Counted from the first letter of the stretch, positions 45,085-54,764 are shown. The stretch is 64,000 nucleotides of DNA from Rouxiella badensis (GCF_002093665.1 NZ_MRWE01000031.1:1-64000); one strand, 5' to 3'. The notes: a model not told the origin generated them from the sequence alone. Numbers and translations: made by a program.

Positions 45085-45717
45085 TTATCGCGCAGACAGA
45101 GCAAGCCACTCTTTTACAGAATCTCGATCCCACTGGCGCTGAACGTAATCGACCAGCTTTTCAGGCACTTTATCGCCGTTCAAATACAGACGATTCAGCA
45201 TCAATGCCAGGTCAGTATCGGCAATACACCATTCACCAAACAGATTATTACGCTCACCCAGCAGGCGCAGCGCAGCGTCATACAGCTTCGCCGCCGCCAC
45301 TTCACCCGCAGGCGTTAACGGTGGACGATGCTGGCCACCAAAAACAATCTCGGTTGAACGCTCTTCGCGGATAGGCATCAGATCGCTGCGCAGCCAGGCC
45401 TGAATTTCACGTGCTTTGGCGCGATCTTCCTGGTTTTCAGGGTAAATAGCCGGGAAAGTCGGTGCCGGAAACAGCTCTTCAATATACTCGTCAATTGCCG
45501 AAGACTCGGACAGCTGAAAATTGCCGTTCGACAGGGTCGGTACACGGCGTGTCGTCGAAATCGCCGAATAATTTTCTTTTAGATTTTCTGCCTGCGCCAA
45601 ATCTACCGTTTCAATCTCAAACGGGATGCCTTTTTCTGTCAATGCGACGAATGCAGACATCACATACGGACTATAATAATTAGCATCGGAATATAGCGTT
45701 AACTTCGGTTCACTCAT
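45085..45717 (-). CDS. yfcF: Glutathione transferase YfcF-like
   Basis: Glutathione S-transferase, 210 residues, closely similar to E. coli YfcF (LTLYSDANYYSPYVMSAFVALTEKG; LSESSAIDEYIEELFPAPTF; IQAWLRSDLMPIREERSTE; FGEWCIADTDLALM). YfcF has glutathione-dependent peroxidase activity and contributes to oxidative-stress tolerance in E. coli. ATG 45717 with AGGGGG upstream is used rather than the open frame to 45771. Confidence 0.92.
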   Translation of the reverse strand: MSEPKLTLYSDANYYSPYVMSAFVALTEKGIPFEIETVDLAQAENLKENYSAISTTRRVPTLSNGNFQLSESSAIDEYIEELFPAPTFPAIYPENQEDRAKAREIQAWLRSDLMPIREERSTEIVFGGQHRPPLTPAGEVAAAKLYDAALRLLGERNNLFGEWCIADTDLALMLNRLYLNGDKVPEKLVDYVQRQWDRDSVKEWLALSAR

Positions 45718-45830
45718 TTTACCCCCTGATAGCGAATTCTCGTTTATTCCCTGTTCTGATCTCTGAAACATAGCCTAATCTGTAAGCAATGACTATGAGT
45801 TAACTCAATAATTTCCCGGCAGGAGGCTCG

Positions 45831-46370
45831 ATGAAGAGATTTGCTCTGGTATGGGTATTGCTGCTTCCCGCGCTGTATTCGACGCCGTCATTGGCATCGT
45901 CGGCGAAAGAAATAAAAGAAAAATTCAGCCATATGCAGATTGGCGACAGAACGTTATGCCTGAGCGATATTATCTATCCCAATGAACAGCCAATGAAGGT
46001 GATTGAAAACGGCTTTTTAGTACAGAAATCCCACGACGAACTGGTCTATCAAACGGTGCTGATTTATCTGCTCGGCAACGACGTGACGGTCAACATCCAC
46101 GCCTTGATTGTGAGCCGTCTGGAGAAAACCTCTTTCTCTAACGAATTTAGGGACACCTTTATTCAGGTAACCGGCCTCGACCAGCCAAATCAGGCGATTG
46201 CCAAGGCCAATATTATGAAAAGTTATCAGGAATCAGTGTTGAATCAGGTGAATCGCGTGCCCTACAGCGCCGTTATTCTTAACGACAAAGGCTACGAGAT
46301 TAGTCAGCAGGAAGACGAAGTGAGTGAATTAAGCACCTGCTATATCACCCCGATTAAAAGCGTCGATTAG
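45831..46370 (+). CDS. Secreted protein of unknown function
   Basis: I do not recognise this 179-residue protein. It has a signal peptide (MKRFALVWVLLLPALYSTPSLA-SS; cleavage near residue 22) and a soluble mature part with two cysteines, one near residue 43 (RTLCLSDII) and one near residue 171 (STCYITPI), which could form one disulphide. A strong GGAGG site precedes the ATG. It overlaps the convergent GNAT gene by four bases. A periplasmic location is inferred. Confidence 0.75.
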   Translation: MKRFALVWVLLLPALYSTPSLASSAKEIKEKFSHMQIGDRTLCLSDIIYPNEQPMKVIENGFLVQKSHDELVYQTVLIYLLGNDVTVNIHALIVSRLEKTSFSNEFRDTFIQVTGLDQPNQAIAKANIMKSYQESVLNQVNRVPYSAVILNDKGYEISQQEDEVSELSTCYITPIKSVD

Positions 46371-46819
46371 CGGCAATATTTAATAAAGTCGGTCAATACG
46401 CCCACGCGGTCATACAATTTTCTGGCGGTGTGGTTAGCACTCTGCGTGGTCCAATAGACGTTGGCTTTATTGTTGCGATCGGCATAGTCATAGACCGCCT
46501 CAATGAGTGCCTGTCCGACGCCCATCTTACGCGCGGCCGGTGAGACGTAGAGATCCTGCAAATAGGTCACCTGCTCGAGCGACCAGCCGTGGTCATGATT
46601 GATACAGTTGGCTATTCCTACCAACTTTCCTTCATGCTCAGCGACATAGCCAAACATCGCCTCATAGCTTTCTTCGGAAAGCCGTGTAAACGTGCGCTCA
46701 AAAACGTCTTGATTGAGGGTACTCTGGTAAAAATCCAGATATTCGCGCCATAGCGCTTCCCATTGTTCTCTGTCGGCACGGACCAGTGGACGAATGATCG
46801 GTTTATCGATAGTGCTCAT
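46367..46819 (-). CDS. GNAT family N-acetyltransferase
   Basis: Single-domain acetyltransferase, 150 residues. IRPLVRADREQWEALWREYLDFY opens it; LYVSPAARKMGVGQALIEAVYDYA is the acetyl-CoA-binding motif and NHTARKLYDRVG the conserved late segment. It resembles diamine/histone-acetyltransferase HPA2-like GNATs. Its end overlaps the unknown secreted gene by four bases in convergent orientation. The substrate is unknown. Confidence 0.86.
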   Translation of the reverse strand: MSTIDKPIIRPLVRADREQWEALWREYLDFYQSTLNQDVFERTFTRLSEESYEAMFGYVAEHEGKLVGIANCINHDHGWSLEQVTYLQDLYVSPAARKMGVGQALIEAVYDYADRNNKANVYWTTQSANHTARKLYDRVGVLTDFIKYCR

Positions 46820-47016
46820 CTCTTTTCTTATTCAGATTAACGCCACCAGAGTGAATTTAAATTCACCAAATGTGAATAAATTAGCATATTTATTTTAAAT
46901 CACTCGACTGCCCATTGATATTCTCACACAAATAATGCTCTATAACGGACTAAAAATAAGACGCTATCGCTAATCCGGCTCAAAAGCACAGCCAGCAAAC
47001 ACAAGGTCTGTCGAGA

Positions 47017-48222
47017 ATGTTATTTAAAAATCGTCTGCAAGATTGGTCATTTTCCGCCGTGATCGCCGGATTTGTCGCCGTACTGGTGGGTTATACCAGC
47101 TCAGCGGCGATTGTTTTTCAGGCCGCCGAGGCCGCAGGAGCCAATCTCGCGCAAATAGGCAGCTGGTTTACCATGCTCGGTTTCGGCATGGGCGTTACCG
47201 GCATCGCGCTCTCACTGTATTACCGTACGCCGATTGTCACCGCCTGGTCGACACCGGGCGCGGCGCTGCTGGTCACCAGCTTACCCGGCACGTCGCTCAA
47301 TGACGCGATCGGTGTATTTGTTTTTGCCAGCGGCCTGATTTTACTGAGCGGCGTCACCGGTTTATTCGCCAAAATGATGCGCTATATACCGCAGGCGCTC
47401 TCAGCCGCGATGCTGGCGGGTATCTTGCTGCGATTTGGGCTCGATGCCTTTGTTTCCCTACAGACCAACCTGCTGCTGGCGGGCGGCATGTGCCTGACGT
47501 ATCTGATTGCACGACGCCTGATAGCCCGCTACTCGGTTATTCTTTCGCTGTGCGTTGGGTTAGCGATCGCCGCCTGGCAGGGGGATATCGCCTTCCACGG
47601 TCAGGCAGTACACTTCGCCGCGCCTGAATTTATCATGCCGCATTTCTCCTGGGAGAAGCTGGTTGGCATCGGTCTGCCGTTTTTCGTGGTCTCGATGGCC
47701 TCTCAAAACGCGCCCGGCATCGCCACCCTGCATGCCTCTGGGTTTAAAGTACCGGTCTCGCCGCTGATTACCGTTACCGCGCTGCTGGCGCTGATTCTTG
47801 CCCCGTTCGGTGTCTACTCTATTGGTATTGCGGCCATTACGGCGGCCATCTGCATGGGCAAAGACGTGCATCCCGACCCCAACAAGCGCTATACCGCCGC
47901 CGTTGCCGCCGGCGTGTTTTATCTGCTGGCTGGCGTAATGGGCGGTTCAATCGGTACGCTGTTCACCGCGCTGCCTGCGCCGCTGATTCATACTGTCGCC
48001 GGTCTGGCGCTGCTTGGCACCATTTCTGGCAGCCTCTATCGCGCATTAACAGAAGAAAAGCAGCGCGACGCGGCCATCGTGACCTTCCTCATTACTGCAT
48101 CAGGTATTCAACTGTTTGGCGTTGGCTCCGCCTTCTGGGGTCTAATAGGAGGGGTACTGACCCACGGTATCCTCAGCCTGCCTGAAAAAAATCAGGAAAA
48201 AATCAGTAATCCGCGTTCTTAA
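47017..48222 (+). CDS. ydcO: BenE/YdcO family benzoate:H+ symporter
   Basis: Inner membrane transporter of the BenE family, 401 residues, about twelve helices. VGYTSSAAIVFQAAEAAGA near the N-terminus, YRTPIVTAWSTPGAALL and GLPFFVVSMASQNAPGIATL are family motifs. E. coli YdcO is the closest named relative; benzoate transport is shown for Acinetobacter BenE, not for YdcO. Monocistronic, with a hairpin terminator after it. No benzoate catabolic genes are nearby. Confidence 0.9.
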   Translation: MLFKNRLQDWSFSAVIAGFVAVLVGYTSSAAIVFQAAEAAGANLAQIGSWFTMLGFGMGVTGIALSLYYRTPIVTAWSTPGAALLVTSLPGTSLNDAIGVFVFASGLILLSGVTGLFAKMMRYIPQALSAAMLAGILLRFGLDAFVSLQTNLLLAGGMCLTYLIARRLIARYSVILSLCVGLAIAAWQGDIAFHGQAVHFAAPEFIMPHFSWEKLVGIGLPFFVVSMASQNAPGIATLHASGFKVPVSPLITVTALLALILAPFGVYSIGIAAITAAICMGKDVHPDPNKRYTAAVAAGVFYLLAGVMGGSIGTLFTALPAPLIHTVAGLALLGTISGSLYRALTEEKQRDAAIVTFLITASGIQLFGVGSAFWGLIGGVLTHGILSLPEKNQEKISNPRS

Positions 48223-48232
48223 ATTGTAATCA

Positions 48233-48256
48233 GGGCCTCAAAAAGTTGAGGCCCTT
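48233..48256 (+). terminator. Terminator-like hairpin after ydcO
   Basis: GGGCCTCA/TGAGGCCC stem with a six-base loop and only two T residues after it; a weak intrinsic terminator. Confidence 0.6.
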
Positions 48257-48257
48257 C

Positions 48258-48273
48258 ATGTTATGAGTAACAG
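48258..48273. promoter_or_regulatory. GntR/IdnR-type operator upstream of idnD
   Basis: ATGTTATGAGTAACAG contains the perfect palindrome TGTTA-N4-TAACA and agrees with the gluconate/idonate operator ATGTTACCGGTAACAT at 12 of 16 positions. It lies about 100 bp before idnD. Confidence 0.6.
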
Positions 48274-48293
48274 GATTAGGTAACACGCATTTT

Positions 48294-48309
48294 AGTGACG
48301 GTGATCACA
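48294..48309. promoter_or_regulatory. CRP site upstream of idnD
   Basis: AGTGACGGTGATCACA has the CRP core GTGA-N6-TCAC with TCACA complete on one side. It lies 64-79 bp before the idnD ATG. Catabolite activation fits idonate genes in E. coli. Confidence 0.6.
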
Positions 48310-48372
48310 TTTTACCCCCCGTAAAGTCTCTTTACTGATTCAATAATTAGCCAGATAAAGAGCAATAATCAC

Positions 48373-49404
48373 ATGAAGATCGAAACGAAATCTTGCGTAG
48401 TCACCGGGAAAAAAGACGTCGCCGTCGTTAATCAGCAGCTGGATTATCAGGGGGTCGGTACGCTGGTCAAAGTCACGAGAGGCGGGATTTGCGGCTCAGA
48501 CCTGCATTACTATGAACACGGTGCCGTGGGCGATTTTAAAGTCCGCGAAGCGATGGTGCTTGGCCATGAAGTGGTCGGTGTCGTTGAGCAATCAGACAGC
48601 GCAGCACTCAAGCCGGGCCAAAAAGTCGCACTTAATCCGAGTAAGCCGTGCAAAACCTGTAAATACTGCCTGGCCGGTGAAGAAAATCAGTGCACAACAA
48701 TGAAGTTCTTCGGCAGCGCGATGTATTTCCCACACATCAACGGCGCCTTCACGCAGTATAAAATCGTCGACAATGCCCAGTGTATTCCCTATGACAACAG
48801 CGTGAGCGACAGGCTGATGGTATTTGCCGAGCCACTGGCTGTGGCTATTCACGCGGTAAATCAGGCCGGTGACGTAAAGGGTAAGACGGTATTCGTCTCA
48901 GGCGTGGGTCCGATAGGTAGCCTTATCGCGGCGGCCGCCAAGGCCAAAGGTGCTGCCGAAGTGGTCTGCACCGACCTCAGTGAGCGTTGTCTGGAAATTG
49001 TCACCGCGATGGGTGCCACCAAAACGCTGCATGCCGCGAGCGGTGACTTCTCGCCTTACCTGGAGCAGAAAGGCTATTTTGATATTTCATTCGATGCCTC
49101 TGGCCATCACTCCTCTATTCGCCGCTGTCTGGAAGTGACGCGCGCCAAGGGTACGCTGGTGCAAGTGGGCATGGGCGGCGCCATCCCTGATTTCCCAATG
49201 ATGATGCTGATAGCCAAAGAGATTAAATGGGTCGGCAGCTTCCGCTTTACCGAAGAGTTCGTGACTGCCGTCGAATGGCTGGCAAACAAGGTTATCGATC
49301 CGATGCCGCTGCTGTCGGGCGAGTATCCGCAGGACGAGCTGACCACCGCACTCGAATTTGCAGCTGATAAAACCAAGGCCGCGAAAGTGCAGCTGGTGTT
49401 CTAA
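48373..49404 (+). CDS. idnD: L-idonate 5-dehydrogenase
   Basis: Zinc-dependent medium-chain dehydrogenase converting L-idonate to 5-keto-D-gluconate, 343 residues. GGICGSDLHYYEHG and LGHEVVG carry catalytic zinc ligands; CKTCKYCLAGEENQC is the four-cysteine structural zinc site; VSGVGPIGSL is the NAD(P)-binding loop. idnO, idnT and idnK, its partners in E. coli, are not in the window, so the gene is detached from its operon. An IdnR/GntR-like operator and a CRP site lie upstream. Confidence 0.93.
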   Translation: MKIETKSCVVTGKKDVAVVNQQLDYQGVGTLVKVTRGGICGSDLHYYEHGAVGDFKVREAMVLGHEVVGVVEQSDSAALKPGQKVALNPSKPCKTCKYCLAGEENQCTTMKFFGSAMYFPHINGAFTQYKIVDNAQCIPYDNSVSDRLMVFAEPLAVAIHAVNQAGDVKGKTVFVSGVGPIGSLIAAAAKAKGAAEVVCTDLSERCLEIVTAMGATKTLHAASGDFSPYLEQKGYFDISFDASGHHSSIRRCLEVTRAKGTLVQVGMGGAIPDFPMMMLIAKEIKWVGSFRFTEEFVTAVEWLANKVIDPMPLLSGEYPQDELTTALEFAADKTKAAKVQLVF

Positions 49405-49499
49405 CGTCCCACACAGACACCCTCATGTCCGTTTTTGGCCTTCCTCACCTTTCGAACAGCGCGCAATATGGCGTTATACCGAAAAGAGGAGGGCCGAAA

Positions 49500-50528
49500 A
49501 TGTCTCACAGTGCATTACTGATCGTCGACGTACAGCGTTCTTTCGAACAAAAAGATTTCTGGCAACAGGAAGATTTCCCCGCCTTCAGGCAGGCGCTTAC
49601 GCGTCTCATTGATGGCTGTCAGAGCCGCAACGTGCCGTTGGTTGATATTTTTCACGTCAGTCAGGGACCTTTCGCCCTCGAGTCTGGATTCGTCACACCA
49701 ATGTCTTTCCTCAGTCATGAGCCTGAAGTGCGCATCTATAAACACGTGCACAATGCGCTTACCGAGTCGGGCCTGGATGTCTGGCTGCGCGATCGTCAGA
49801 TAAATCATCTTGTTATCAGTGGAATGCGCACCGAGCAGTGCTGCGAGACCACCGCGCGCGTCGCCTCGGATCTGGGGTTTGACGTGACCTTCGTGACTGA
49901 GGCCACGCTGACCTTCCCGATGACGCATTCTTCAGGCCTGACGCTGAGCAGCGATGAGATTAAGCTCCGTACCGAACTGGTGCTAACCGACCGTTTTGCT
50001 CACGTGACCAACGTTGACGGTGCGTTAAACGAGCTTGATAATCGCGCAGAGTCGACCGTGACGACCTCTTCCGACGTCAGTTGGCAGCCGAAACCCTATC
50101 TCGGCCGTCGCATTGCGCCGCTGCCCGTCTGGCATCATGAAGGCTGGCAGCTCAAGCGCTACGCCATTGAATTTGCAGGGACAACCTCGCCCGCCGACAT
50201 TTTTGAACGCGCCTACACCCGCGTCGCCAGCTGGCTTCCGCCGCAGGCCACCACCGCCGATCGTCCGGGCGTGGGCTGGATGCTGGAACATCGCGGTAAA
50301 ACCATGGATTATCTGGTGGTCGGTTGGTGGGACAACGAAAACGAGCTACGAATGAAAATTTGGGTGACCGAAAACGGCCAATGGCGCGAGGCGTTAAACG
50401 AATCGTTCTGCGTCTGGGATATGCAAGTCATGGCCTTTGAGCGCGATGCGTTTGTCGCAACGTTGCTGCAGAAGCAGCCGGACGTCGCCGCCTATTTGCA
50501 ACAGCAGTTAACGATTAATCTGGAGTGA
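49500..50528 (+). CDS. Isochorismatase-like cysteine hydrolase with a C-terminal extra domain
   Basis: 342 residues. The N-terminal part (about 1-195) is a cysteine hydrolase of the isochorismatase/nicotinamidase fold with a predicted triad D10 (LLIVDVQ), K81 and C114 (GMRTEQCCETTA). The C-terminal part (about 205-342; YLGRRIAPLPVWHHEGWQLK, VGWMLEHRGKTMDYLVVGWWDNENEL) is a second domain I do not recognise, rich in Trp and possibly ligand-binding. ATG 49500 has GAGGAGG 8 nt upstream. The next gene, a GlxA-like regulator, starts one base after the stop. The substrate is unknown. Confidence 0.82.
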   Translation: MSHSALLIVDVQRSFEQKDFWQQEDFPAFRQALTRLIDGCQSRNVPLVDIFHVSQGPFALESGFVTPMSFLSHEPEVRIYKHVHNALTESGLDVWLRDRQINHLVISGMRTEQCCETTARVASDLGFDVTFVTEATLTFPMTHSSGLTLSSDEIKLRTELVLTDRFAHVTNVDGALNELDNRAESTVTTSSDVSWQPKPYLGRRIAPLPVWHHEGWQLKRYAIEFAGTTSPADIFERAYTRVASWLPPQATTADRPGVGWMLEHRGKTMDYLVVGWWDNENELRMKIWVTENGQWREALNESFCVWDMQVMAFERDAFVATLLQKQPDVAAYLQQQLTINLE

Positions 50529-50529
50529 T

Positions 50530-51450
50530 ATGCAGCGCGATGTTTTCTTTGTGACACTGCCCGGCGCATTGGCGCTGGACCTTACCGGTCCGGCAGAAAC
50601 CCTGCGCCTGAGCGGCCAGTTCAGACTGCATTACATTAGCCCACTGCAAGAGGTTGAACTCACCACCGGGCTGGTGGTGAGTCGCCTGAAACCCCTGCCA
50701 GACGATATGCCGGATGGCAGCATCCTCGTCGTTCCCGGCGTCAGCAACTCGCAGACACAGTTTGATACGCCCCCCGCACAGGCCGTTCGTGACTGGTTAA
50801 AGACCCAAAAAACCGCGATTGAAGGCGCGAGATTGCAGCTGGTCTGCATCTGTTCAGGGAGTTTACTGGCGGGTATGGCTGGCTTGCTCGACGGATATCA
50901 ATGTACCTCGCATCATGAGGTTATCCCTCGACTTCGTCAGCAGGTTCCCGCCGCATTAGTGAAAGATAATCGCATTTTTGTTGAAGATCGCAGCATATTA
51001 ACCAGTGCAGGTATCACCGCAGGCATCGATCTGGCGCTGTATCTCATCACCCGTCATCACGGGCCACAGGCCGCGTTGGACGTCGCCCGTGAGATGGTGG
51101 TCTATTTTCGCCGCGGCGGTGAAGACCCGCAGCTTTCACCCTGGCTACAGCACCGCAACCATCTGCATCCAGCGATTCATCGGGCACAAAACGTAATTTC
51201 TGCCGATCCGGAATCTGCCTGGCAGGTAGAGGACATTGCGGCAAAGGCGCATATTAGCAGCAGGCACCTCACCCGACTGTTCCGCCAATATCTGGGCATT
51301 AGCGTGCGAGACTACCACGAACAGCTGCGCATCGCGGTCGCCAGACAGCGCATGCAGCAGGGGTTTGGGCTGGAAAAGGCCGCGCTCGCCGCCGGATTTT
51401 CTTCAGGACGGCAGCTTCGTCGCGCCCTGCAGCGCTGGCAGCAGAGTTAG
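50530..51450 (+). CDS. GlxA-family AraC regulator with DJ-1/PfpI domain
   Basis: 306 residues. The N-terminal DJ-1/PfpI-like domain (about 1-185) keeps a cysteine elbow (LVCICSGSLLAGMAGLL, C108), as in GlxA-type regulators; the C-terminal AraC domain has two HTHs (AWQVEDIAAKAHISSRHLTRLFRQ and GLEKAALAAGFSSGRQLRRAL). It lies one base after the isochorismatase-fusion gene, so the pair is one operon and the regulator probably controls it. The end is convergent with wecH, with a two-base gap. Effector unknown. Confidence 0.88.
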   Translation: MQRDVFFVTLPGALALDLTGPAETLRLSGQFRLHYISPLQEVELTTGLVVSRLKPLPDDMPDGSILVVPGVSNSQTQFDTPPAQAVRDWLKTQKTAIEGARLQLVCICSGSLLAGMAGLLDGYQCTSHHEVIPRLRQQVPAALVKDNRIFVEDRSILTSAGITAGIDLALYLITRHHGPQAALDVAREMVVYFRRGGEDPQLSPWLQHRNHLHPAIHRAQNVISADPESAWQVEDIAAKAHISSRHLTRLFRQYLGISVRDYHEQLRIAVARQRMQQGFGLEKAALAAGFSSGRQLRRALQRWQQS

Positions 51451-51452
51451 GT

Positions 51453-52448
51453 TCAGCTTACCCAGCGTCGGCCGTCGACGCGTTGCAACAACAACCCCAG
51501 CAGCAGGCCACCGCCCAAACCACAGGCGAAAAGATAAAGCATGTTGAGCAGCGGGAACTGTGGAAAATCAAGATGCTTGCCGCGTAGGCAGATAATGACC
51601 AGCGCGTGAAAACCATAAATGGCCAGTGAGTGGCGTGAAATCATCGCCATCACCGACGACGACACCGTTGCCAGCACCTGCTTGCCCCAGACAAACAGCG
51701 ACAACGCCGCGATAAACACCAGTGGACCGCAATAGACATAGTATGTCTCAGCAAAATTTTGGTTATGGGTCGACTGCGCCTGCGTGCCAAGGGCAATCAA
51801 GGCGCAGCTTGCCAGAAACATGCCTCCTGCCACCCAACCCTGCCAACGTTTATCCATTTCCAGCGTCGCCAGTGCGCGTCCCAAAAGCGCATACAGCAGA
51901 TAATAAAAGGCATCGCCGGTGATATAGAGATTCAGCGGAAGCAGGTGAAAACCGCCCAGATTAAATGCAGGTAGCTGAGGATTAGCCAGCACACCGGCCA
52001 CAACCGCGGTAATCAACAGCATAGGCAAGGGCACCTTTTTGACCTGAATAAAGGGCGAAAGCAGGTATATCAGCCCTATTGCGTAGAAAAACCAAAGATG
52101 AAAAAACACCGGCTTCTGCAGGATATGGGCGAATGAGGGCCAAAAACCTATTTTTGTCATAATCAGGATGTAGAGTAACGACACCGCGCTATAAAAAAGC
52201 AGGCAAAGACCGATGCGTAAAAAATGGCGTGGCTTTGCGCTCTTCTCGCCCCAGAACAGCGCACCGGAAATCATGAAAAATATCGGCACCGACGCGCGAG
52301 ACAGGGAGTCTAGTGCATTGGCAAACCACCAGGCGGGGGTATCGATTGCGCTGAAATTAACGACTTGAAAGCTGGTAGCGTGAATAATCACCACCATGAC
52401 ACAGGCCAGTGCACGGAGATTATCAATCCAGACTATTTTTTGGCTCAT
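51453..52448 (-). CDS. wecH: O-acetyltransferase WecH
   Basis: Inner membrane acyltransferase 3 protein, 331 residues, the same length as E. coli WecH (YiaH), which adds O-acetyl groups to enterobacterial common antigen. About ten helices; IDNLRALACVMVVIIHAT with the catalytic histidine near the N-terminus, RASVPIFFMISGALFWGE and ISRHSLAIYGFHALVI are conserved. Divergent from mdfA. Confidence 0.93.
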   Translation of the reverse strand: MSQKIVWIDNLRALACVMVVIIHATSFQVVNFSAIDTPAWWFANALDSLSRASVPIFFMISGALFWGEKSAKPRHFLRIGLCLLFYSAVSLLYILIMTKIGFWPSFAHILQKPVFFHLWFFYAIGLIYLLSPFIQVKKVPLPMLLITAVVAGVLANPQLPAFNLGGFHLLPLNLYITGDAFYYLLYALLGRALATLEMDKRWQGWVAGGMFLASCALIALGTQAQSTHNQNFAETYYVYCGPLVFIAALSLFVWGKQVLATVSSSVMAMISRHSLAIYGFHALVIICLRGKHLDFPQFPLLNMLYLFACGLGGGLLLGLLLQRVDGRRWVS

Positions 52449-52693
52449 CTCAGGCTCTTTCCTTAATTATTTTTAACTTTATGCCTGTTTATGGCAGCTT
52501 AATCGACTATTTATTATCTATAGCACTAAACAATCACTCTCAGATTGTGCTAATCGGCGGAAAGATCGTTGCCATTTGCTCAAATAATCGGCAGAATGTC
52601 CGCAATTACTGACTCCGCTTGCGCTATTCCGCCCGGAACGTCCCTTTTTGCTGCTAATAATCAGTAAATTAGCACCCTTTTTGTGAACTTATT

Positions 52694-53929
52694 ATGCATA
52701 ACACTCCGAATACTGCGTCCCTCTTGGGTCGGCAGGCACTGCTTTTTCCTCTGTGCCTGGTACTGTTTGAGTTTGCGACTTATATCGCCAACGATATGAT
52801 TCAGCCCGGCATGCTGGCCGTTGTGGCTAACTTCAATGCCAGCGAAGACTGGGTGCCGACCTCAATGACCGCCTACCTCGCAGGCGGCATGTTCCTGCAA
52901 TGGCTGCTTGGGCCACTGTCAGACCGCCGTGGGCGTCGTCCGGTGATGCTGGCCGGAGTCGGATTCTTCGTGCTGAGCTGTCTGGCTATCTTGTTTGCCC
53001 AAACCATAGAACAATTTATGGTTATCCGCTTCTTCCAGGGGATAAGCCTGTGCTTTATCGGCGCGGTTGGCTACGCCACGATTCAGGAGTCTTTTGAAGA
53101 GTCGGTCTGTATTCGCATTACTGCGCTGATGGCGAATGTGGCACTCGCCGCCCCGCTGCTTGGCCCCCTGGCCGGAGCGGCGATGATTCAATATGCGCCC
53201 TGGCAGCTGATGTTCGTGATTTTTGCCGTGCTGGCGAGTATCGCGTTTTGGGGCCTGCACAAGGCAATGCCCGAAACCGCATCACGCATTGGCGAGAAAC
53301 TGTCGGTAAAAGGCCTGCTGCACGATTACAAAATCGTGCTGAAAAACCGTCCTTTCCTGTGTGGCGCACTGGCGATTGGCTTTGCCAGCCTGCCTTTACT
53401 GGCGTGGATTGCGCAGTCTCCGGTGATCCTTATCAGCGGTGAGGGGCTGTCCGCGCTTGAGTATGGCGTGCTTCAGGTTCCCGTCTTTGGCGCACTGATT
53501 ATTGGCAACATCACGCTCGCGAAGCTGACCGGCAAACGCAGCGTTGAGCAGCTTATCAAGCTGGGTGCCGTCCCGATGGTTGCCGGCCTGTTTATCGCGG
53601 CGATTGTGACGTTTTTATCCGGCCATGCCTACCTGTGGATGACCGCCGGGCTAAGCCTTTATGCCTTCGGTATCGGCATCGCTAACGCCGGTTTATATCG
53701 CCTGACGCTGTTCTCGAGCGACATGAGCAAAGGCACGGTTTCTGCAGCCATGGGGATGATCAGTATGATGGTCTTCACCTTGGGCATTGAGTTGGCGAAA
53801 GTGGCCTACCTCAGCGGTGGCAGCGGATTATTTAATATCTTCAACCTGATAAGCGGCCTGCTGTGGCTTTCACTGGTGGCGGTATTCATCCGTAAACGCC
53901 GCCCGGTGGTTAACGGCGCTGCGGTCTAA
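52694..53929 (+). CDS. mdfA: Multidrug efflux MFS transporter MdfA
   Basis: Twelve-helix multidrug/H+ antiporter, 411 residues (E. coli 410). The membrane acidic residues Glu26 and Asp34 of helix 1 ([15 protein letters not shown]), central to drug and proton binding in E. coli MdfA, are conserved at the same positions. [13 protein letters not shown] is the MFS loop motif. Exports lipophilic cations and neutral drugs such as chloramphenicol in E. coli. Divergent from wecH. Confidence 0.94.
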   Translation: MHNTPNTASLLGRQALLFPLCLVLFEFATYIANDMIQPGMLAVVANFNASEDWVPTSMTAYLAGGMFLQWLLGPLSDRRGRRPVMLAGVGFFVLSCLAILFAQTIEQFMVIRFFQGISLCFIGAVGYATIQESFEESVCIRITALMANVALAAPLLGPLAGAAMIQYAPWQLMFVIFAVLASIAFWGLHKAMPETASRIGEKLSVKGLLHDYKIVLKNRPFLCGALAIGFASLPLLAWIAQSPVILISGEGLSALEYGVLQVPVFGALIIGNITLAKLTGKRSVEQLIKLGAVPMVAGLFIAAIVTFLSGHAYLWMTAGLSLYAFGIGIANAGLYRLTLFSSDMSKGTVSAAMGMISMMVFTLGIELAKVAYLSGGSGLFNIFNLISGLLWLSLVAVFIRKRRPVVNGAAV

Positions 53930-53945
53930 GCAGTGATGAGTCCGG

Positions 53946-53975
53946 CCTTCCCCCACTTCAACGCGTGGGGGAAGG
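53946..53975. other. Perfect hairpin between convergent mdfA and yibF
   Basis: CCTTCCCCCAC/GTGGGGGAAGG, 11 bp stem with an eight-base loop and no T-run on either side. It probably forms the 3' end structure of one or both mRNAs. Confidence 0.6.
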
Positions 53976-53982
53976 AAGACAT

Positions 53983-54588
53983 TCAAGGCGGGGTGGTTCT
54001 GGCAAAACTCTCGCGCTGAAACAGCCGCTCGACCAGCTTGATGAGCGTTGGGCGCTCAACGCACCAGCCGGGCGCAATGCGCCGAAAATTGAGGTATCCG
54101 AGCATGCAGGCAACGCTGATATCGGCGACGTTGAGACTTTCCCCATTTAAGAGATGACGCTGACTGGCGTATTTTTCCAACTGATCCAACCCACGCAGTA
54201 TCTTGCCACGCTGGCGAATAATCCACTCTTCGCTACGCTGCGCCGCCTCACGCCGGTTTTCCAATACTAACGCCACCGCGGCATCGGTCACCCCGTCGGC
54301 CAGCGCCTCGATTTGTTTCACCCTCAGCGCCTCTAAAGGCTCCGGGGGCAGTAAAGTCGGTGAAGCGCCAAGCAGCTCGATGTATTGCACGATAATGGGT
54401 GAGTCATAAAACACCTCACCTTCCTCGGTCACCAGCGCGGGAACTTTCCCTAAGGGATTGAAATTCGTCACCTTACTGCCTGCACTGGTCGGAGGATCGT
54501 TTACAAACTCAAACGAAATACCTTTCTCAATCAGCATCACCGAAATTTTACGCACATAAGGACTGGTATAGCTGCCGATCAACTTCAT
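53983..54588 (-). CDS. yibF: Glutathione S-transferase-like protein YibF
   Basis: 201 residues, similar along its length to E. coli YibF (202). The thioredoxin-fold N-terminus ([51 protein letters not shown]) is followed by a helical domain ([19 protein letters not shown]). ATG 54588 follows AGGAGGG. E. coli YibF binds glutathione; its reaction is unknown. Divergent from fdhD. Confidence 0.94.
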   Translation of the reverse strand: MKLIGSYTSPYVRKISVMLIEKGISFEFVNDPPTSAGSKVTNFNPLGKVPALVTEEGEVFYDSPIIVQYIELLGASPTLLPPEPLEALRVKQIEALADGVTDAAVALVLENRREAAQRSEEWIIRQRGKILRGLDQLEKYASQRHLLNGESLNVADISVACMLGYLNFRRIAPGWCVERPTLIKLVERLFQRESFARTTPP

Positions 54589-54764
54589 TAAACCCTCCTT
54601 ATTCAAGTTCGGGGAAAGCCGAAAAATAGCCATCCATCTTTTATAAAATTAGCAGCCGGGCCGCTTTTTACCAGCAATAGGCACAGATTGAGATTCAATT
54701 TTTCAGCCGTTAGGACTACCCTAATGCGTAGTCGGAATCCTTCATAAATCTATCGGAAATTACC

